A stretch of 64,000 bases of DNA, from contig JAMXIF010000015.1 in NCBI GenBank assembly GCA_028583685.1, positions 65,154,240-65,218,239 on the forward strand, read 5' to 3'. Below, one piece after another: positions 10,915 to 22,159 of the stretch; the stretch's first letter is position 1; every line of letters starts with the position of its first letter. Origin of the DNA: Petaurus breviceps papuanus. Its lineage: Eukaryota; Chordata; Mammalia; Diprotodontia; Petauridae. The position numbers and the translations under genes were made by a program. The notes below the pieces were generated by a model. It worked only from the letters and a program-made list of their open reading frames with translations. It was not told the DNA's origin and did not search any database.

Positions 10915-11620
10915 GAGAAAGAGCCTAAAAAAATTACTCTAAATATCCAAAGGAAGTACATGAAAAAAATTATCATATATACCAAAATATTTATAGCAGC
11001 ACTTTTTTTTAAGTTAAGAATAGGTGGGGTGGCTAGGGAGCACAGTAAATACAGCACCAGCCCTGGAGTTCAAATTCAGCTTCAGATACTTAACACTTAC
11101 TAGCCGTGTGACCTTGGTCAAGGCACTTACCCACAATTGTCCTGCCTTCCCCTCCTCCCAAAAAGCAAAAAAAAAGAGAATAGGAAACAAAGTAGAAGAC
11201 TTGGAAATAACTAAACAAATTGTATTACATGATTATTATGGCATATTGCTGTGCTGCAAGAGACAACGAATGTGAAGAATGCAGATAAACTTGGGAAGAC
11301 TGATACAAAGATGAGTAAGTAGAGTCAGAAAAACAATACACACAATCACTACAATGTAAATGGAAAGATACACAAAAAGAAACACCTCCTCTTCTCCCCA
11401 AAATTAAAAACCTGAAAGTGAGTGTTGCAAAATGACCAAGCTTGGATCCATCTTTGTTCAGATGAGAAACATTGCAAATAATGTTAAACTTTTTTCAATA
11501 TGTTGGTTAGTTTACCAGTGGTTCTTTGTTATAAGAGAGAGTTTCCCAGGAGTTGGGATAGGAGAGATGCATTGGGAAATGTAAGTGATATAAAAAAAAG
11601 ATATCAGTAAACTTCACTAA
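10915..11620 (+). mobile_element. Second L1 3' fragment, interrupted by a SINE
   Basis: Sense L1 3' sequence from 'ccaaaatatttatagcagca' through 'ggaaacaaagtagaagac' and 'aactaaacaaattgtattac' to the tail 'gatatcagtaaacttcac'. It differs from the fragment at 9735, so it is a separate insertion or subfamily in the same orientation. The SINE at 11025-11176 lies within it. Confidence 0.7.
11025..11176 (+). mobile_element. tRNA-type SINE nested in L1
   Basis: Sense SINE body ('caccagccctggagttcaaa', 'actagccgtgtgaccttggt') with an A tail. The 8-mer agaatagg flanks it at 11017-11024 and 11177-11184. L1 similarity resumes exactly after the right copy. Confidence 0.85.
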
Positions 11621-12410
11621 AAAGGGAGAGAAAGAGAGAAAGAGATTAAAATTACCCTTAAATACTATCTTTATGTATGAAGGATGTTATTATTTAAGTT
11701 CAACTGTAAAATACTTATATTTCAATTCCTCGTTGTTACCAATGAATATTCCCTCTATAGATGATGACAACTCTTCTATCATTTAGCAGAATTTTTTTTT
11801 CATTTTTTGAAAATTGCAATGACCAAAAAACAAGTTTATCAACCTGTGATCACACTGGTTAAGAGCCTCTCCAAACTTAGTTGGTTCACCATCAGACAGC
11901 AAGTGAATATTATCCAACAGTATCCACAGGGTATATATTTGAAGAGTCTTCAAAGTGGTAAGGTTTCCAAGACCATGCTTTCCAGTGCTATTTCCTTTGA
12001 GAATCCAGTGTCACCAACACGCCCTGTTTAGGGGTTTTATCACCATGATTAATTATTGGGCTTGGAGAATTTAATAAGAATTATAAATTTTAATAAACAT
12101 GGAGTCAAAATTTCATGACAAACCTGTGAGGTTTTGAATAGAAAGATATCCTCTGAAGATAAGGCAAATCACATGCCTTATATATAAGCCATTTTGATTC
12201 TTTGTTGGTAATAGGTCACCATGATAAAGATTTCTTTTTATAAAAAGGGATATATAGAAACAGACATAGATATAAAAGATATAGATATACAATATATAGA
12301 TGATATAACTATATTAAGTCTAAATTTGTAGATTTTGATTTAGGAAATGACAATAAATATTAAATATATAATAATACATATTCACCTCTATTTTCTATCC
12401 TTGATTTCAC
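11621..12410. other. No gene recognised
   Basis: AT-rich sequence with short TA-rich runs near 12240-12310. No repeat family that I can name. Confidence 0.45.
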
Positions 12411-12832
12411 AGCAACACTGTCAACTCTTCATTAAACATCTCCATCTATATATACCATGAAAATTGGAACTCATGTTCAAAATGGAACTTTTGATCTTTC
12501 TCTCTAAAACCCTTCCTTCGGATTTTTCTACTTTTGCCAAGGGTATGACCATCCTCTCAGTCACCTAGCATGATTCCTCTCTCTTTATGAACACCTGCAT
12601 CTGATGAATTTTTATGACTAGGTAATATTTCCACAATATTATTCATTTCTGTCTCCTTTCTACTCCCAGTGTTGCCATATTGTGCTCATTACTATGCGCC
12701 TGTAGTATCACAATAGCTTAATTAAAGGTCTTCTTACCTTGATCTCTGTTAAAATTATCTTCCAAAGGCAACTATATGACCATGATAGTGTCATGCTTAA
12801 GTATCTTCAGTGGCTCCCTAGTACTTCTGGTG

Positions 12833-12985
12833 GGGGGAATCTCTAGTCATTCTACTGTATATCTTGCCACTGGATTCAGATGCCTCTGGAGGAGAAAGTG
12901 AGCATCCAATTCACTTCTAAGTCATGGCATCATCTTCTTGATGTCATGGTCCTCTTCAAGAATGAAGGACAAACAACAACCTGTG
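12833..12985 (+). mobile_element. RTE-mobilised SINE, short copy
   Basis: Contains 'tatcttgccactggattcag', 'ggaggagaaagtgagcatcc' and the end 'gtcctcttcaagaatgaagg' plus (ACA)n. Same 3' end as the RTE LINE at 50718-53436. Confidence 0.8.
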
Positions 12986-13039
12986 GGTAATCTGAGCTGC
13001 CCCACTGTACCCAACTAGCCAATTCCAGTTGGTCAACTC

Positions 13040-13150
13040 AGCTCCTTCCTTCCTTCCTTCCTTACTCATTTCTTCCTTCCTTCCTCCTTTCCTTCCCTTT
13101 CCTTTCTTTCCTTCCTTTCTTCCTTCCTCCTTCCTTTTCCTTCTTTCTGT
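13040..13150 (+). repeat. (CCTT)n microsatellite
   Basis: Long pyrimidine tetranucleotide run with CTTT/TCC interruptions. Confidence 0.95.
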
Positions 13151-13154
13151 CTAC

Positions 13155-13748
13155 ATGGGGTACCATGTCTTTACTTGTGGGTGCTCTGTCCAAAAATGTA
13201 AATTCTGAAGGTTGAAAACTAATAAGATGTTTTGGGGTTTACTGGCTAGAACTCTTCTTAAGACCATGCCTTAAACCCAATTCAATCTGGCTCTCATTGA
13301 TTGGTCAGCAATAAGTCCCAATCCAAGCCTTACTTGATCATTGTTTGTGCTCTGATGGCTCAAGTGAATGTAAATAGCAGAATAGTCAGAAATCTTGAGG
13401 AACTTCCTGTCCCAGATGGACTTTTTTTTGAGTAGGTAAAGAGACTATTCTTTTTCTCATTTCTTACCTAGCCTTAATAACTGAATGGGTATTGCCTCAG
13501 TCAGTTAGAACTCAGAAAGACCTTAGTTTAAAAAGGACAAGATCTCTCACTGCATCAGGGCCAACTCCAGTCATCTTGACCTGTATCTTGCCACTGGACC
13601 AAGATGAACTCCAGAGGAGAAAGTGAGGTTAGTGACTTTCCAAGTCCTCCCTCACATAAATCGAATTCACTTGCAAGTCATGGCATCATCTTCCTGATAT
13701 CATGGTCCTCTTCAAGAATGAAGGACAAACAATAACAACAACAACTAT
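13155..13748 (+). mobile_element. Longer RTE-type SINE or RTE-derived unit
   Basis: The last 200 bases (from about 13545, 'gatctctcactgcatcaggg') are a well-kept RTE SINE ending 'gtcctcttcaagaatgaagg' with an (AAC)n tail. The upstream part has no internal boundary that I can see and may belong to the same element, which would then be about 590 bp. This extension is inference. It contains no open frame. Confidence 0.55.
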
Positions 13749-14224
13749 CTCTAGGGTAAAATACTGATTCTACAGCTTGGAACTTGAGGCTCTCTGAAAA
13801 TCTGACTCCGACCTAACTTTTTTGGTCTCTTTTCAAATTATTCACTGTTTTACAATCTAAATTCCAGCTTTACCCGTGTACTAACAGTTCTTTGAATTCA
13901 GCATTCATTATATCTTCTAACACTGGGAACTTGCCTGAACTGTTCCTAGTGTTTTTCTCCTCATTTCTACCTCTCAAAATTCTTACCTTCCTTAAAGGCT
14001 CAGTTTAGTTACCACTTCTTCTAAGAAACTTTCTCACTTGCATCCCCAGTTGTTAATATACTCCAGCCCTGCCAATTAGCTTGTCTTTATTGTACACATT
14101 TTGTATCAGCCCTAGTAAAATGGAAAGTCCTTGAGGTAAGAGACATTTTGTAGCCCCAACGACAACCATAGTGCTTTGCATTGAGTAAGTACTTAAGATA
14201 TGTTTGTTGCTTTGAATTGAGGAT

Positions 14225-14935
14225 CATTGACTCTAAGTCATAGCCAAAGATTCAACTTACTTTCATAGTCTTTAGTGGGTAGGGAATTGGGACATTTCAA
14301 ATTTGGGGAATTTAAAAGATCATTTTGCAAATGTGAACACTGAAGCATTGAGAAAACAAGTTTTTTGACAAAGGCCATAAAGGTTTGGTTACATTGTTTG
14401 ATGATTCCTCTATCCTGAAACTGGAGTACTTAAAAATATGGTCAAATGACAAGTCTAGTGTAATTAATGGAAAATTTAGGAATATTATGAAATATGTCCT
14501 AATATTTGTCATATTTTGGCCATTCATCCTAAATTACTACAGCTTCTGGTCTTCCTCAAATATCACTTTTATATTATCTTTAACTATAATAAATCGCAAA
14601 TCGATCCACATTACACAGTTTTCATTAAGGGACTGTAAATGGAGAATGGTATATGTATTTTTCCGATATGACATTTTAGTATAAGTTCAAAACATCCTTA
14701 TTTTCCAGAGTATGATATGCAATTCTATATATAATCCAAAGAGCTTGTCCACCAGAACATATAGCTTGGGTAGACATTCTGAATGGACAATAAATTGTTA
14801 TCTGAATTAACTGGGAGTAGGAGAGTGGGCTGAATTGCTTTTGGGAAATTGTGGTGTTCTCTATGAAATAAAGACCCATTTTTTGTCACCCATATTCTTC
14901 TGATTACATTGTTTGGTGGTGAAAAATGGAATACC
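14225..14935. other. No gene; possible MIR trace
   Basis: A weak antisense MIR-like segment at about 14290-14380. Otherwise unassigned, AT-rich DNA. Confidence 0.4.
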
Positions 14936-14936
14936 A

Positions 14937-15011
14937 GGGACGGCTAGGTGGTGCAGTGAATAGGCCCTGGAGTCAGGAGGACCTGGATTCGGATGCAGCC
15001 TCAGACACTTA

Positions 15012-15058
<47 letters not shown>
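14937..15058 (+). mobile_element. tRNA-type SINE ending in (CA)n at an assembly gap
   Basis: Sense SINE head 'gggacggctaggtggtgcag' to 'ctcagacacttaatacacac', then a pure (CA)n run of about 45 bases that enters the N gap. Confidence 0.9.
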
Positions 15059-15158
15059 NNNNNNNNNNNNNNNNNNNNNNNNNNNNNNNNNNNNNNNNNN
15101 NNNNNNNNNNNNNNNNNNNNNNNNNNNNNNNNNNNNNNNNNNNNNNNNNNNNNNNNNN
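15059..15158. other. Assembly gap (100 N)
   Basis: Exactly 100 N between a (CA)n run and L1 5' UTR. The fixed length suggests a gap of unknown true size. The L1 5' end is missing here. Confidence 0.98.
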
Positions 15159-15557
15159 GCAGCGGACACAGTCCGGGAAGGTGTGGCGCCGCCGGCAGAC
15201 GCAGGCCTGGAAGGGCCCTGATCAACTTGGAGGGCAAGTCTTCCCACCAACCACAAGGTCCACTACCAGGCCTATCACCAAAGGGCTGGGATTGGAAAGA
15301 ACTAGGTAAGAAGCAAATACAGGGGCCCCTGTACTGGACAGCAAACACTCCTGGGGCTACCACTTCATAGCCCAGAAATCTTTTTTTAAAAAAGCCCCTT
15401 TCAGGACCTCCAAAGATGAGGATGACAGAGTGAACCCCACTTGCTCCAAACACCCCCTCTGACCCTAAAAATATAGTAACTATTGCCCAGGGCAAAACCC
15501 TCTACTGTAAAGGCTTGGGATCCTAGAGGAAGGGCGTGGTTAGGACCCTGCCTCAAA

Positions 15558-16550
15558 ATGGGTAGAAAGCAGACTACAAAGACAAAGACTCTGGAGTCCT
15601 ACTATCCTCAGAGGGAGGAACCAACCTCAGAGGGAGACAATGTGGACTCCACACCCACAGCTGAAACTTCAACAGGGAATGGATCCCAAGCACAGAAGGC
15701 TCTCCTAGATGAGATCAAAAGGAACTTTGAAAACAAAATGAGAGAGATAGAAGACAAAATGAATAATTCTCTCAACACGAAAATAGCAGAATTCGAAAAA
15801 CATTATAATGAGGAAAACATCTCTCTAAAAAGAAAAGTGTATGATATGGAAAAGGAGGTTCAAAAATTAACCAAGGAAAATGATTTGCTAAAAACCAGAA
15901 TTAAACAAATGGAAACAAATAGCTCTATGAGGAACCAAGTATTAGCCAAGCAAAACAAAAATGAAAAAATAGAAAAAGAGGTAAAATACCTCAAAGAAAA
16001 CATAACTGACCTGGAAAACAGATCCTGGAGAGATAATCTGAGAATCATAGGCCTACCAGAAAATTGTGATGAAAAAATGAGCCTGGACAACATTCTCCAA
16101 GAGCTCGTTAAGGAAAACTGCCCTGAGATACTAGAACCTGAGGGGAAAATAGAAATCGACAGAATCCACCAGACACCTGCTGTAAGAGATCCCAAACTGA
16201 AAAATCCTCGAAATGTTGTGGCCAAACTCCAGAACTACCAGATAAAAGAGAAAATACTTCAAGTGGCTAGAAAGAAACAATTCAAATATCGAGGGTCCAC
16301 AGTGAGGATTGCACAGGATTTGTCAGCCTCTACACTGAAAGATCGGAGGCAGTGGAATACAATTTTCAGGAAGGCAAAAGAGCTCGGATTACAACCAAGG
16401 ATCACATACCCAGCGAGACTGAGCATATTCTTCCAGGCAAAGAGATGGTCATTCAATGATATAACAGAGTTCCAGACCTTCTTGATAAAAAAAAAGCCAG
16501 AACTCAATGGAAAATTCAACCTCCAATTACAAGATGCAACAGTGACTTAG
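15558..16550 (+). CDS. L1 ORF1p, intact reading frame
   Basis: Encodes a 330-residue RNA-binding chaperone of the L1 ribonucleoprotein; family members form cytoplasmic trimers. The ATG at 15558 (MGRKQTTKTKTLESYYPQRE) is chosen because it matches the start of the HAL1 ORF1; the frame stays open upstream to 15483 without another ATG. Residues about 45-150 form a charged coiled coil. The RRM core lies at about 153-168 (ENRSWRDNLRIIGLPE; a tryptophan stands where the HAL1 copies have arginine, consistent with CpG decay). The C-terminal domain spans about 215-325, with DRRQW at 262-266 and RITYPARLS at 281-289, equivalent to the conserved nucleic-acid-binding block. No stop or frameshift. ORF2 next door is broken, so any activity would have to be in trans. 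Confidence 0.92.
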   Translation: MGRKQTTKTKTLESYYPQREEPTSEGDNVDSTPTAETSTGNGSQAQKALLDEIKRNFENKMREIEDKMNNSLNTKIAEFEKHYNEENISLKRKVYDMEKEVQKLTKENDLLKTRIKQMETNSSMRNQVLAKQNKNEKIEKEVKYLKENITDLENRSWRDNLRIIGLPENCDEKMSLDNILQELVKENCPEILEPEGKIEIDRIHQTPAVRDPKLKNPRNVVAKLQNYQIKEKILQVARKKQFKYRGSTVRIAQDLSASTLKDRRQWNTIFRKAKELGLQPRITYPARLSIFFQAKRWSFNDITEFQTFLIKKKPELNGKFNLQLQDATVT

Positions 16551-17125
16551 AAAAGTAAACAAGGAGAACACACACACACACCCTGCTATTTGATAAGAGC
16601 AAACTGGTTATAGACAAGTAGAGGTATGACTATAAAATACACAAAATGACGATTTAAAAAAAATCTTGTTAAGGGCTACAAAGGGACTGGGTGAAGTGGA
16701 AAAGGATAAATTATGCCACTCATAGAGGCATAAAAGCTGTATAGCAGAGGAAAAAAAAGGGAGGGTGTTGGGAAGCATATGAGCTTTTCCCCCATTGGTT
16801 CTGGTACAAGGAGGGAATAGGACGCTATAGAGAAGGAACGCAAAAAGAATCATTTTAGAGGGAAAGAGGGGAGGGAGAGGAGCTTCGCATGAGATCTGTT
16901 CCTGTCATTCTTGATGCGAAGAAAAAATAGCATACTTCATTAAGTATAACAATATCCTACAGGCAGTAGGAGGGGGAAAGGGTTACAAAAGGGGGTGGGA
17001 GTGGTTTGTAGGGAGGGAAGTAGTAAGGGGGAAAAGGGAGGAAAAGGGAGGGGGGCCGAAAAGGGAACACTGAGGGAGGCGGTGGTCAAAAGGAAAACTA
17101 TTGGGGGGGGGAAGGGAGGGAAAAT
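16551..17125 (+). other. L1 inter-ORF spacer with polypurine/G-rich tract
   Basis: 575 nt separate ORF1 from the ORF2 ATG, far more than the roughly 60 nt of human L1. From about 16960 it is nearly pure purine with many G3-G9 runs, ending in a G run just upstream of the ORF2 start. It shares landmarks with the HAL1 copy A 3' region (near 2640-2690), for example 'cccattg', then 'tctgg', then 'aggaggga'. Its role (translation of ORF2, RNA structure, or promoter) is unknown. Confidence 0.7.
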
Positions 17126-20025
17126 ATGAACATTAACAGGGGCAGGAATAGGATGAGGGGAAAGAAACAGATAACAATCATAACTGTAAATGTGAATGGA
17201 ATGAACTCTCCTATAAAACAGAGACGGATAGCAGAATGGATTAGAAATCATAATCCTACAATATGCTGTTTACAAGAAACACATCTGAAACAGAGGGATA
17301 CACACAAGGCAAAGGTAAAAGGTTGGAGTAAAATATATCATGCCTCAGCTAAAGTAAAAAAAGCAGGGGTAGCAATCCTTATCTCAGATAAAGCAAATGC
17401 AAAAATTGACCTAATTAAAAGAGATAAGAAAGGAAACTATATCCTGTTAAAAGGCACCATTGAGAATGAAGCAATATCACTACTTAACATATATGCACCA
17501 AGTGGTGTAGCATCCAAATTCCTAGAGGTGAAGGTAAAGGAATTAGAGGAAGAAATAGATAGGATAGGTATGATAGATCTCTGGAGAAAACTGAATGGGG
17601 ATAAAAAGGAATATACTTTCTTCTCAGCGGTTCATGGCACATACTCAAAAATTGACCATGTTCTAGAGCATAAAAACCTCACAATTCTATGCAGTAAGGC
17701 AGAAATATTAAATGCATCGTTCTCAGATCATGATGCAATAAAAATTATATGCAATAAAGGGCCAGGGAAAGACAGACTTAAAAACTAACTGGAAATTAAA
17801 CAATTTGATCCTAAAGAATGAGTGGGTCAAACAAGAAATTATAAAAAACAATCAGTAATTTCATTCAACAGAATGATAACAATGAGACAACATACCAAAA
17901 TCTGTGGGATACATTAAAGTCAGTTCTTAGGGGAAGTTTTATATCCCTGAGTGCATACGTGATTAAATCAGAGAAAAGGGAGCTCAACGAATTGGGCATG
18001 CAATTAAAAAACCTAGAAAAAGAACAAATTCAAAATCCCCAATTAAATACTAAATTAGAAATATTGAAGACAAAAGGAGAGATTAATAAAATCGAAATTA
18101 AGAAAACTATTGAACTAATAAATAAAACCAAGAGCTGGTTTTATGAAAAAACCAACAAAATTGATAGACCCTTAGTCAATATGATAAAAAAAAAGAAAGA
18201 AGAAAACCAAATTATGAGTATCAAAAATGAAAAGGGTGAATCTACCTCCAATGAAGAGGAAATCAAAACAATAATTAGGAATTATTTTTCCCAATTGTAT
18301 GTACACAAATTTGACAATCTTAGGGAAATGGATGAATATTTAGAAACATACAAGTTGCCCAGATTAACTGAAGAGGAAGTAAATTACTTAAATAATCCCA
18401 TCTCAGAAAAAGAAATTGAACAAGCTATCAGTCACCTCCCTAGGAAAAAATCTCCAGGGCCAGATGGATTCACTAGTGAATTCTATCAAACATTTTAAGA
18501 ACAATTGATTCCAATACTCTACAAACTATTTAGGAAAATTAGTGAAGAAGGAGTCCTACCAAATTCTTTTTATGACACAAATATGGTACTGATACCTAAA
18601 TCAGGAAGAGATAAAACAGAGAAAGAAAATTATAGACCAATCTCCCTCATGAATATAGATGCAAAAATTCTAAATAAAATGCTAGCCAAAAGACTACAGC
18701 AACTTATCTCAAGAATAATACACTTTGATCAGGTAGGATTTATTCCAGGAATGCAAGGATGGTTTAATATTAGGAAAACCATCAGTATAATTGAGCATAT
18801 CAACAATAAAACTAGCAGAAACCACATGATCATCTCAAGAGATGCAGAAAAGGCTTTTGACAAAATACAACATCCGTTCCTATTAAAAACATTAGAAAGT
18901 ATAAGAATAAATGGAGCCTTCCTTAAAATAATAGGTAGCATCTATTTAAAGCCATCAGCAAGTATTATATGTAATGGGGAGAAGCTAGAAGCATTTCCCA
19001 TAAGATGAGGGGTGAAACAAGGGTGTCCACTATCACCCCTCTTATTCGATCTGGTACTAGAAATGTTAGCAGTAGCAATTAGAGAAGAAAAAAGAAATCA
19101 AAGGAATCGAGTTAGGCAAAGAAGAGACCAAGCTATCACTCTTCGCAGATGATATGATGATATACTTAGAGAATCCTAGAGAATCAAGTAAAAAACTGCT
19201 TGAGACAATAAATAAATTTGGCAAAGTTGCAGGATATAAAATAAACCCACATAAATCCTCGGCATTCCTATATATTTCCAATGAAATTCAACAGCAAGAA
19301 GTAGAAAGAGAAATCCCATTTAAAGTTACTGTAGACATTATAAAATATTTGGGAATCTACCTGCCAAAACAAACCCAGGACCTGTATGATCATAACTACA
19401 AAACACTTTTCACACAAATAAAGTCAGATCTAACTAATTGGAAAAATATCAATTGCTCATGGCTGGGTCAAGCTAATATAATAAAAATGACAATTTTACC
19501 TAAATTAAATTATATATTTAGTGCCATACCAATTAATTTACCAAAAAAACTACTTTATAGAGTTAGAAAAAATAGTAACAAAATTCATCTGGAAGAATAA
19601 ATGGTCCAGAATATCAAGGGAATTAATGAAAAGAAATGCTAGGGAAGGTGGACTAGCTTTACCAGATTTCAATCTGTACTATAAAACAGCAGTCATCAAA
19701 ACTACTTGGTACTGGCTTAGGAATAGAGGAGTGGATCAATGGAATAGATTAGGCACACGAGATTCAGAAGTCAACGACTACAGTAATGTGTTGTTTATAA
19801 ACCCCCAGACCCTGGTTTTTGGGATAAGAACTCACTATTTGACAAAAACTGCTGGGAAAACTGGAATATAGTATGGCAGAAACTGGACACAGACCATTAT
19901 CTAACACCATATACCAAAATCAAGTCTAAATGGGTTCATGATCTAGGTATAAAGGTTGATACTGTAAGCAGTCTGCTAAAACAAGGAATAGTTTACCTAT
20001 CAGACTTGTGGAGAGGCATATCCAG
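17126..20025 (+). pseudogene. L1 ORF2 endonuclease/reverse transcriptase, decayed
   Basis: The endonuclease starts MNINRGRNRMRGKKQITIIT at ATG 17126. NVNG, the QETH motif (near 17275), NIYAP (near 17500) and SDHD (near 17727) are present. The block with the GDFN motif is missing through an in-frame deletion near 17560. Stops lie at 17786-17788, 18496-18498 (TAA) and 19006-19008 (TGA), with frame changes near 17785, 19090, 19590 and 19825. Reverse transcriptase blocks remain readable: [13 protein letters not shown] (about 18450), [17 protein letters not shown] (about 18630), DKIQHPFL (about 18860), [10 protein letters not shown] (about 19010) and the catalytic FADD at 19142-19153. The C-terminal part is absent. 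Confidence 0.9.
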
Positions 20026-20029
20026 CCCC

Positions 20030-22155
20030 AGAGACTTTCTGTGTGTGTGCTTCAACCTGTAACCCTTCATGTTAATCACTCATATGGATTCATCTTGAGG
20101 TAGACAATAAGTGCCTGTATCACTTTTTCCTCTATCCCACCAGAGAGTTCAGAGTACTTTCCAAACTTGTTTGCATTATTTTCCTCTATATTTGTGGCAC
20201 GTGTTTATTATTAGCACATCTCTCTGTCTGGGAGATCTGATGCATAGAGTAGCTACAACTTGACTAATAAACCATCCAAAATATTTTAAAAGACTGGCAA
20301 CAGAACTCTATATAACTAAGTTTCTAGTAATTTAAACAATCAAGAAAACGTAAGATCATTGAAAACATTGACTATTTTTGTTTTTATTTGTTTTAGCAGG
20401 CCTTAATGAATGCTTTTTGAATTGAACTTATTAGTAATTAGCTATGAAGATAAATAACAGAAAGATGACTGACTGCTCTTTAAACTCATTTTCACTTTAA
20501 GGTATCCTGGGTAATTTAGGATTGTTTACTGTGACACAGTTACCATGTCTAAAGAATTGGATAATACTTTTCTGTTTTTTTTTCATTCCTTGGCTCTCAT
20601 TAATGTTACTGAAACATATATGGTTTTGAACATGTAGAAAAATGTAGCAGCAGGAGGAGAAAGCTTGTCAGTGTGGTCAGTAAAATGTAAGTCTAATAGA
20701 CTACAAAAAGCATTTATGGACCTATACATATATGTATGTATATATGCTTGCTCTCTCTATGTACATAGATATATACATGTGTGTGTATATACATATATTT
20801 GAAGATGTGTGACTGTGTTTTATCTTTGGCTAAAAGGTCTACTTGCCTGGGGACTCTTTCCTTATTTATGAAAGGTGATTATTCAGTGACCTAGTGTGAG
20901 AACTAGAGCAAAGAATATTCTCTTTTTTTCTTGGTCTTTGAACTCCCAACTTTGAGAGAGAGGAAGTAGCAGTACAACTGCTCTTCAGGTATCTAGAGAG
21001 AGAGAAAGACTAAAGGTAGAAGCTGACATGTGGACAAGCTGTAAATTTCTATCATGTCCACGTCCCTAGCTTGCTGCACCAGAGATTTTGGAGAACCTTC
21101 CTTTGGGTTAGATCTAAGACTTTTTCTTTTTATTTGAGCTCAATTACCTTTTTCCCAATTGGAGAATTCATTTATTCTGTATGGTATATATTCATTCTAC
21201 TGTGTATACTTTCTATGATTTCTGTTTTGCTATGAACTTGGATAAATTGGTTTATTTGTGATTTGATATGTGGGCCTACAATTTGGTGGGATGAGAAGCA
21301 AACTTTGGATATATAGCTTAAACTTTCCCAGATTGCATTGCTCTAATTTCATCAAATCCCATGTGAGATCCATAATTATTCAAAAGTTGATGTTCATATA
21401 ATTGTTCACACAGGAACTATAAAAAGTCTAAAAATGTTTACTGTCATATACATATACATATATGTATGTATGTATATGTACATATATACACATATATACA
21501 CACATATATATGGTATTGTGTTTGTGTATATATGTGTACATGTGTATGTTATATTACACATGTATTATGTGTGCATGTGTATCCATTTGTGTATATGCAT
21601 ATATGTGTGCGTGTTGTCCATATGTATTTGTGTATATATGTGCATATAAAATGCATGTGTCTACATGAATGGATAATATGTGAATAGCCATACTGTATCT
21701 ATACAGATATTTTATACACATGTGTTGCTTGTCTGTGTGTGTATATGACAAATACTGTGGATGAACAGCCAACTGAGCCCAGCCTTGAATGAGAAGACTC
21801 AACAGGATTACCTTTGGAAAACTTCAGTGTTTTTATAATGTCCTTAAGTTTTGCCCTGAAAGAAAGGATTATCAATTAAATTTTAATATTTTTCTATTGA
21901 TGGCCTAAGGCTGTCATAAAATACCACAGTTTCAAGTAATTAATGTTGAGGGTCACCCAAACCATAACAGATAGTTGCATACTGGTGTGAGTAGGGAGCA
22001 ACATATCACAATGAAGAATCAGAAGAAGCATAAAAGATGTCATCAGAAAGATACATGAATTGAAAAGGCCACAGGCAGGAGGGCAAGGGATGATAGCTGA
22101 GGGAGTTTGAATACTCCATTGAGATCCACACAATTCAAAAGATTTAAATTCTGAT
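20030..22155. other. No gene; microsatellite-rich stretch
   Basis: Unassigned DNA. TA/TG-rich runs at 20725-20805 and a long (TATG/TACA)-type region at 21435-21740. The apparent open frames of about 70 codons inside the latter are artefacts of the simple repeat. Confidence 0.55.
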
Positions 22156-22159
22156 GGAA

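Larger units (their letters stand above)
12415..14220 (+). mobile_element. L2 LINE 3' half, split by RTE-SINE material
   Basis: Two collinear L2 pieces. The left one (12415 to about 12830) carries 'accatcctctcagtcaccta', 'tgattcctctctcttta', 'cttaattaaaggtcttctta' and 'cttcagtggctccctagtac'. The right one (about 13746-14220) resumes at 'ctctagggtaaaatactgat'. It runs through 'cttagttaccacttcttcta'-like sequence and 'agtccttgaggtaagagaca' to the L2 terminus 'gtttgttgctttgaattg'. The 0.9-kb interruption holds two RTE-type SINEs. The L2 is older than these. Confidence 0.75.
15159..20025 (+). mobile_element. L1 LINE, 5' end in gap, 3' end missing
   Basis: Ordered L1 parts: GC-rich 5' UTR remnant (15159-15557), ORF1 (15558-16550), a long inter-ORF spacer (16551-17125) and a damaged ORF2 (17126 to about 20025). 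Similarity ends after a segment reading LSDLWRG. The last part of ORF2, the 3' UTR and a poly(A) tail are absent. L1 copies usually lose their 5' end, so loss of the 3' end points to a later deletion or an assembly join. Confidence 0.9.

Noticed and set aside
13040-13150. Tandem repeats as a possible CRISPR or satellite array
   Set aside because: Plain tetranucleotide microsatellite; no spaced repeats anywhere in the window resemble a CRISPR array, and the genome is mammalian.
14861-15495. Frames of 125-164 codons across the gap
   Set aside because: They are N-filled and read through (CA)n; artefacts of the gap.
15483-15557. N-terminal extension of L1 ORF1 from a TTG
   Set aside because: Not an ATG and not homologous to other ORF1 starts; ATG 15558 fits the family.
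21434-21802. Several frames of 68-82 codons rich in Tyr, Cys, Val, Ile and His
   Set aside because: Translation of a TA/TG/CA microsatellite region.
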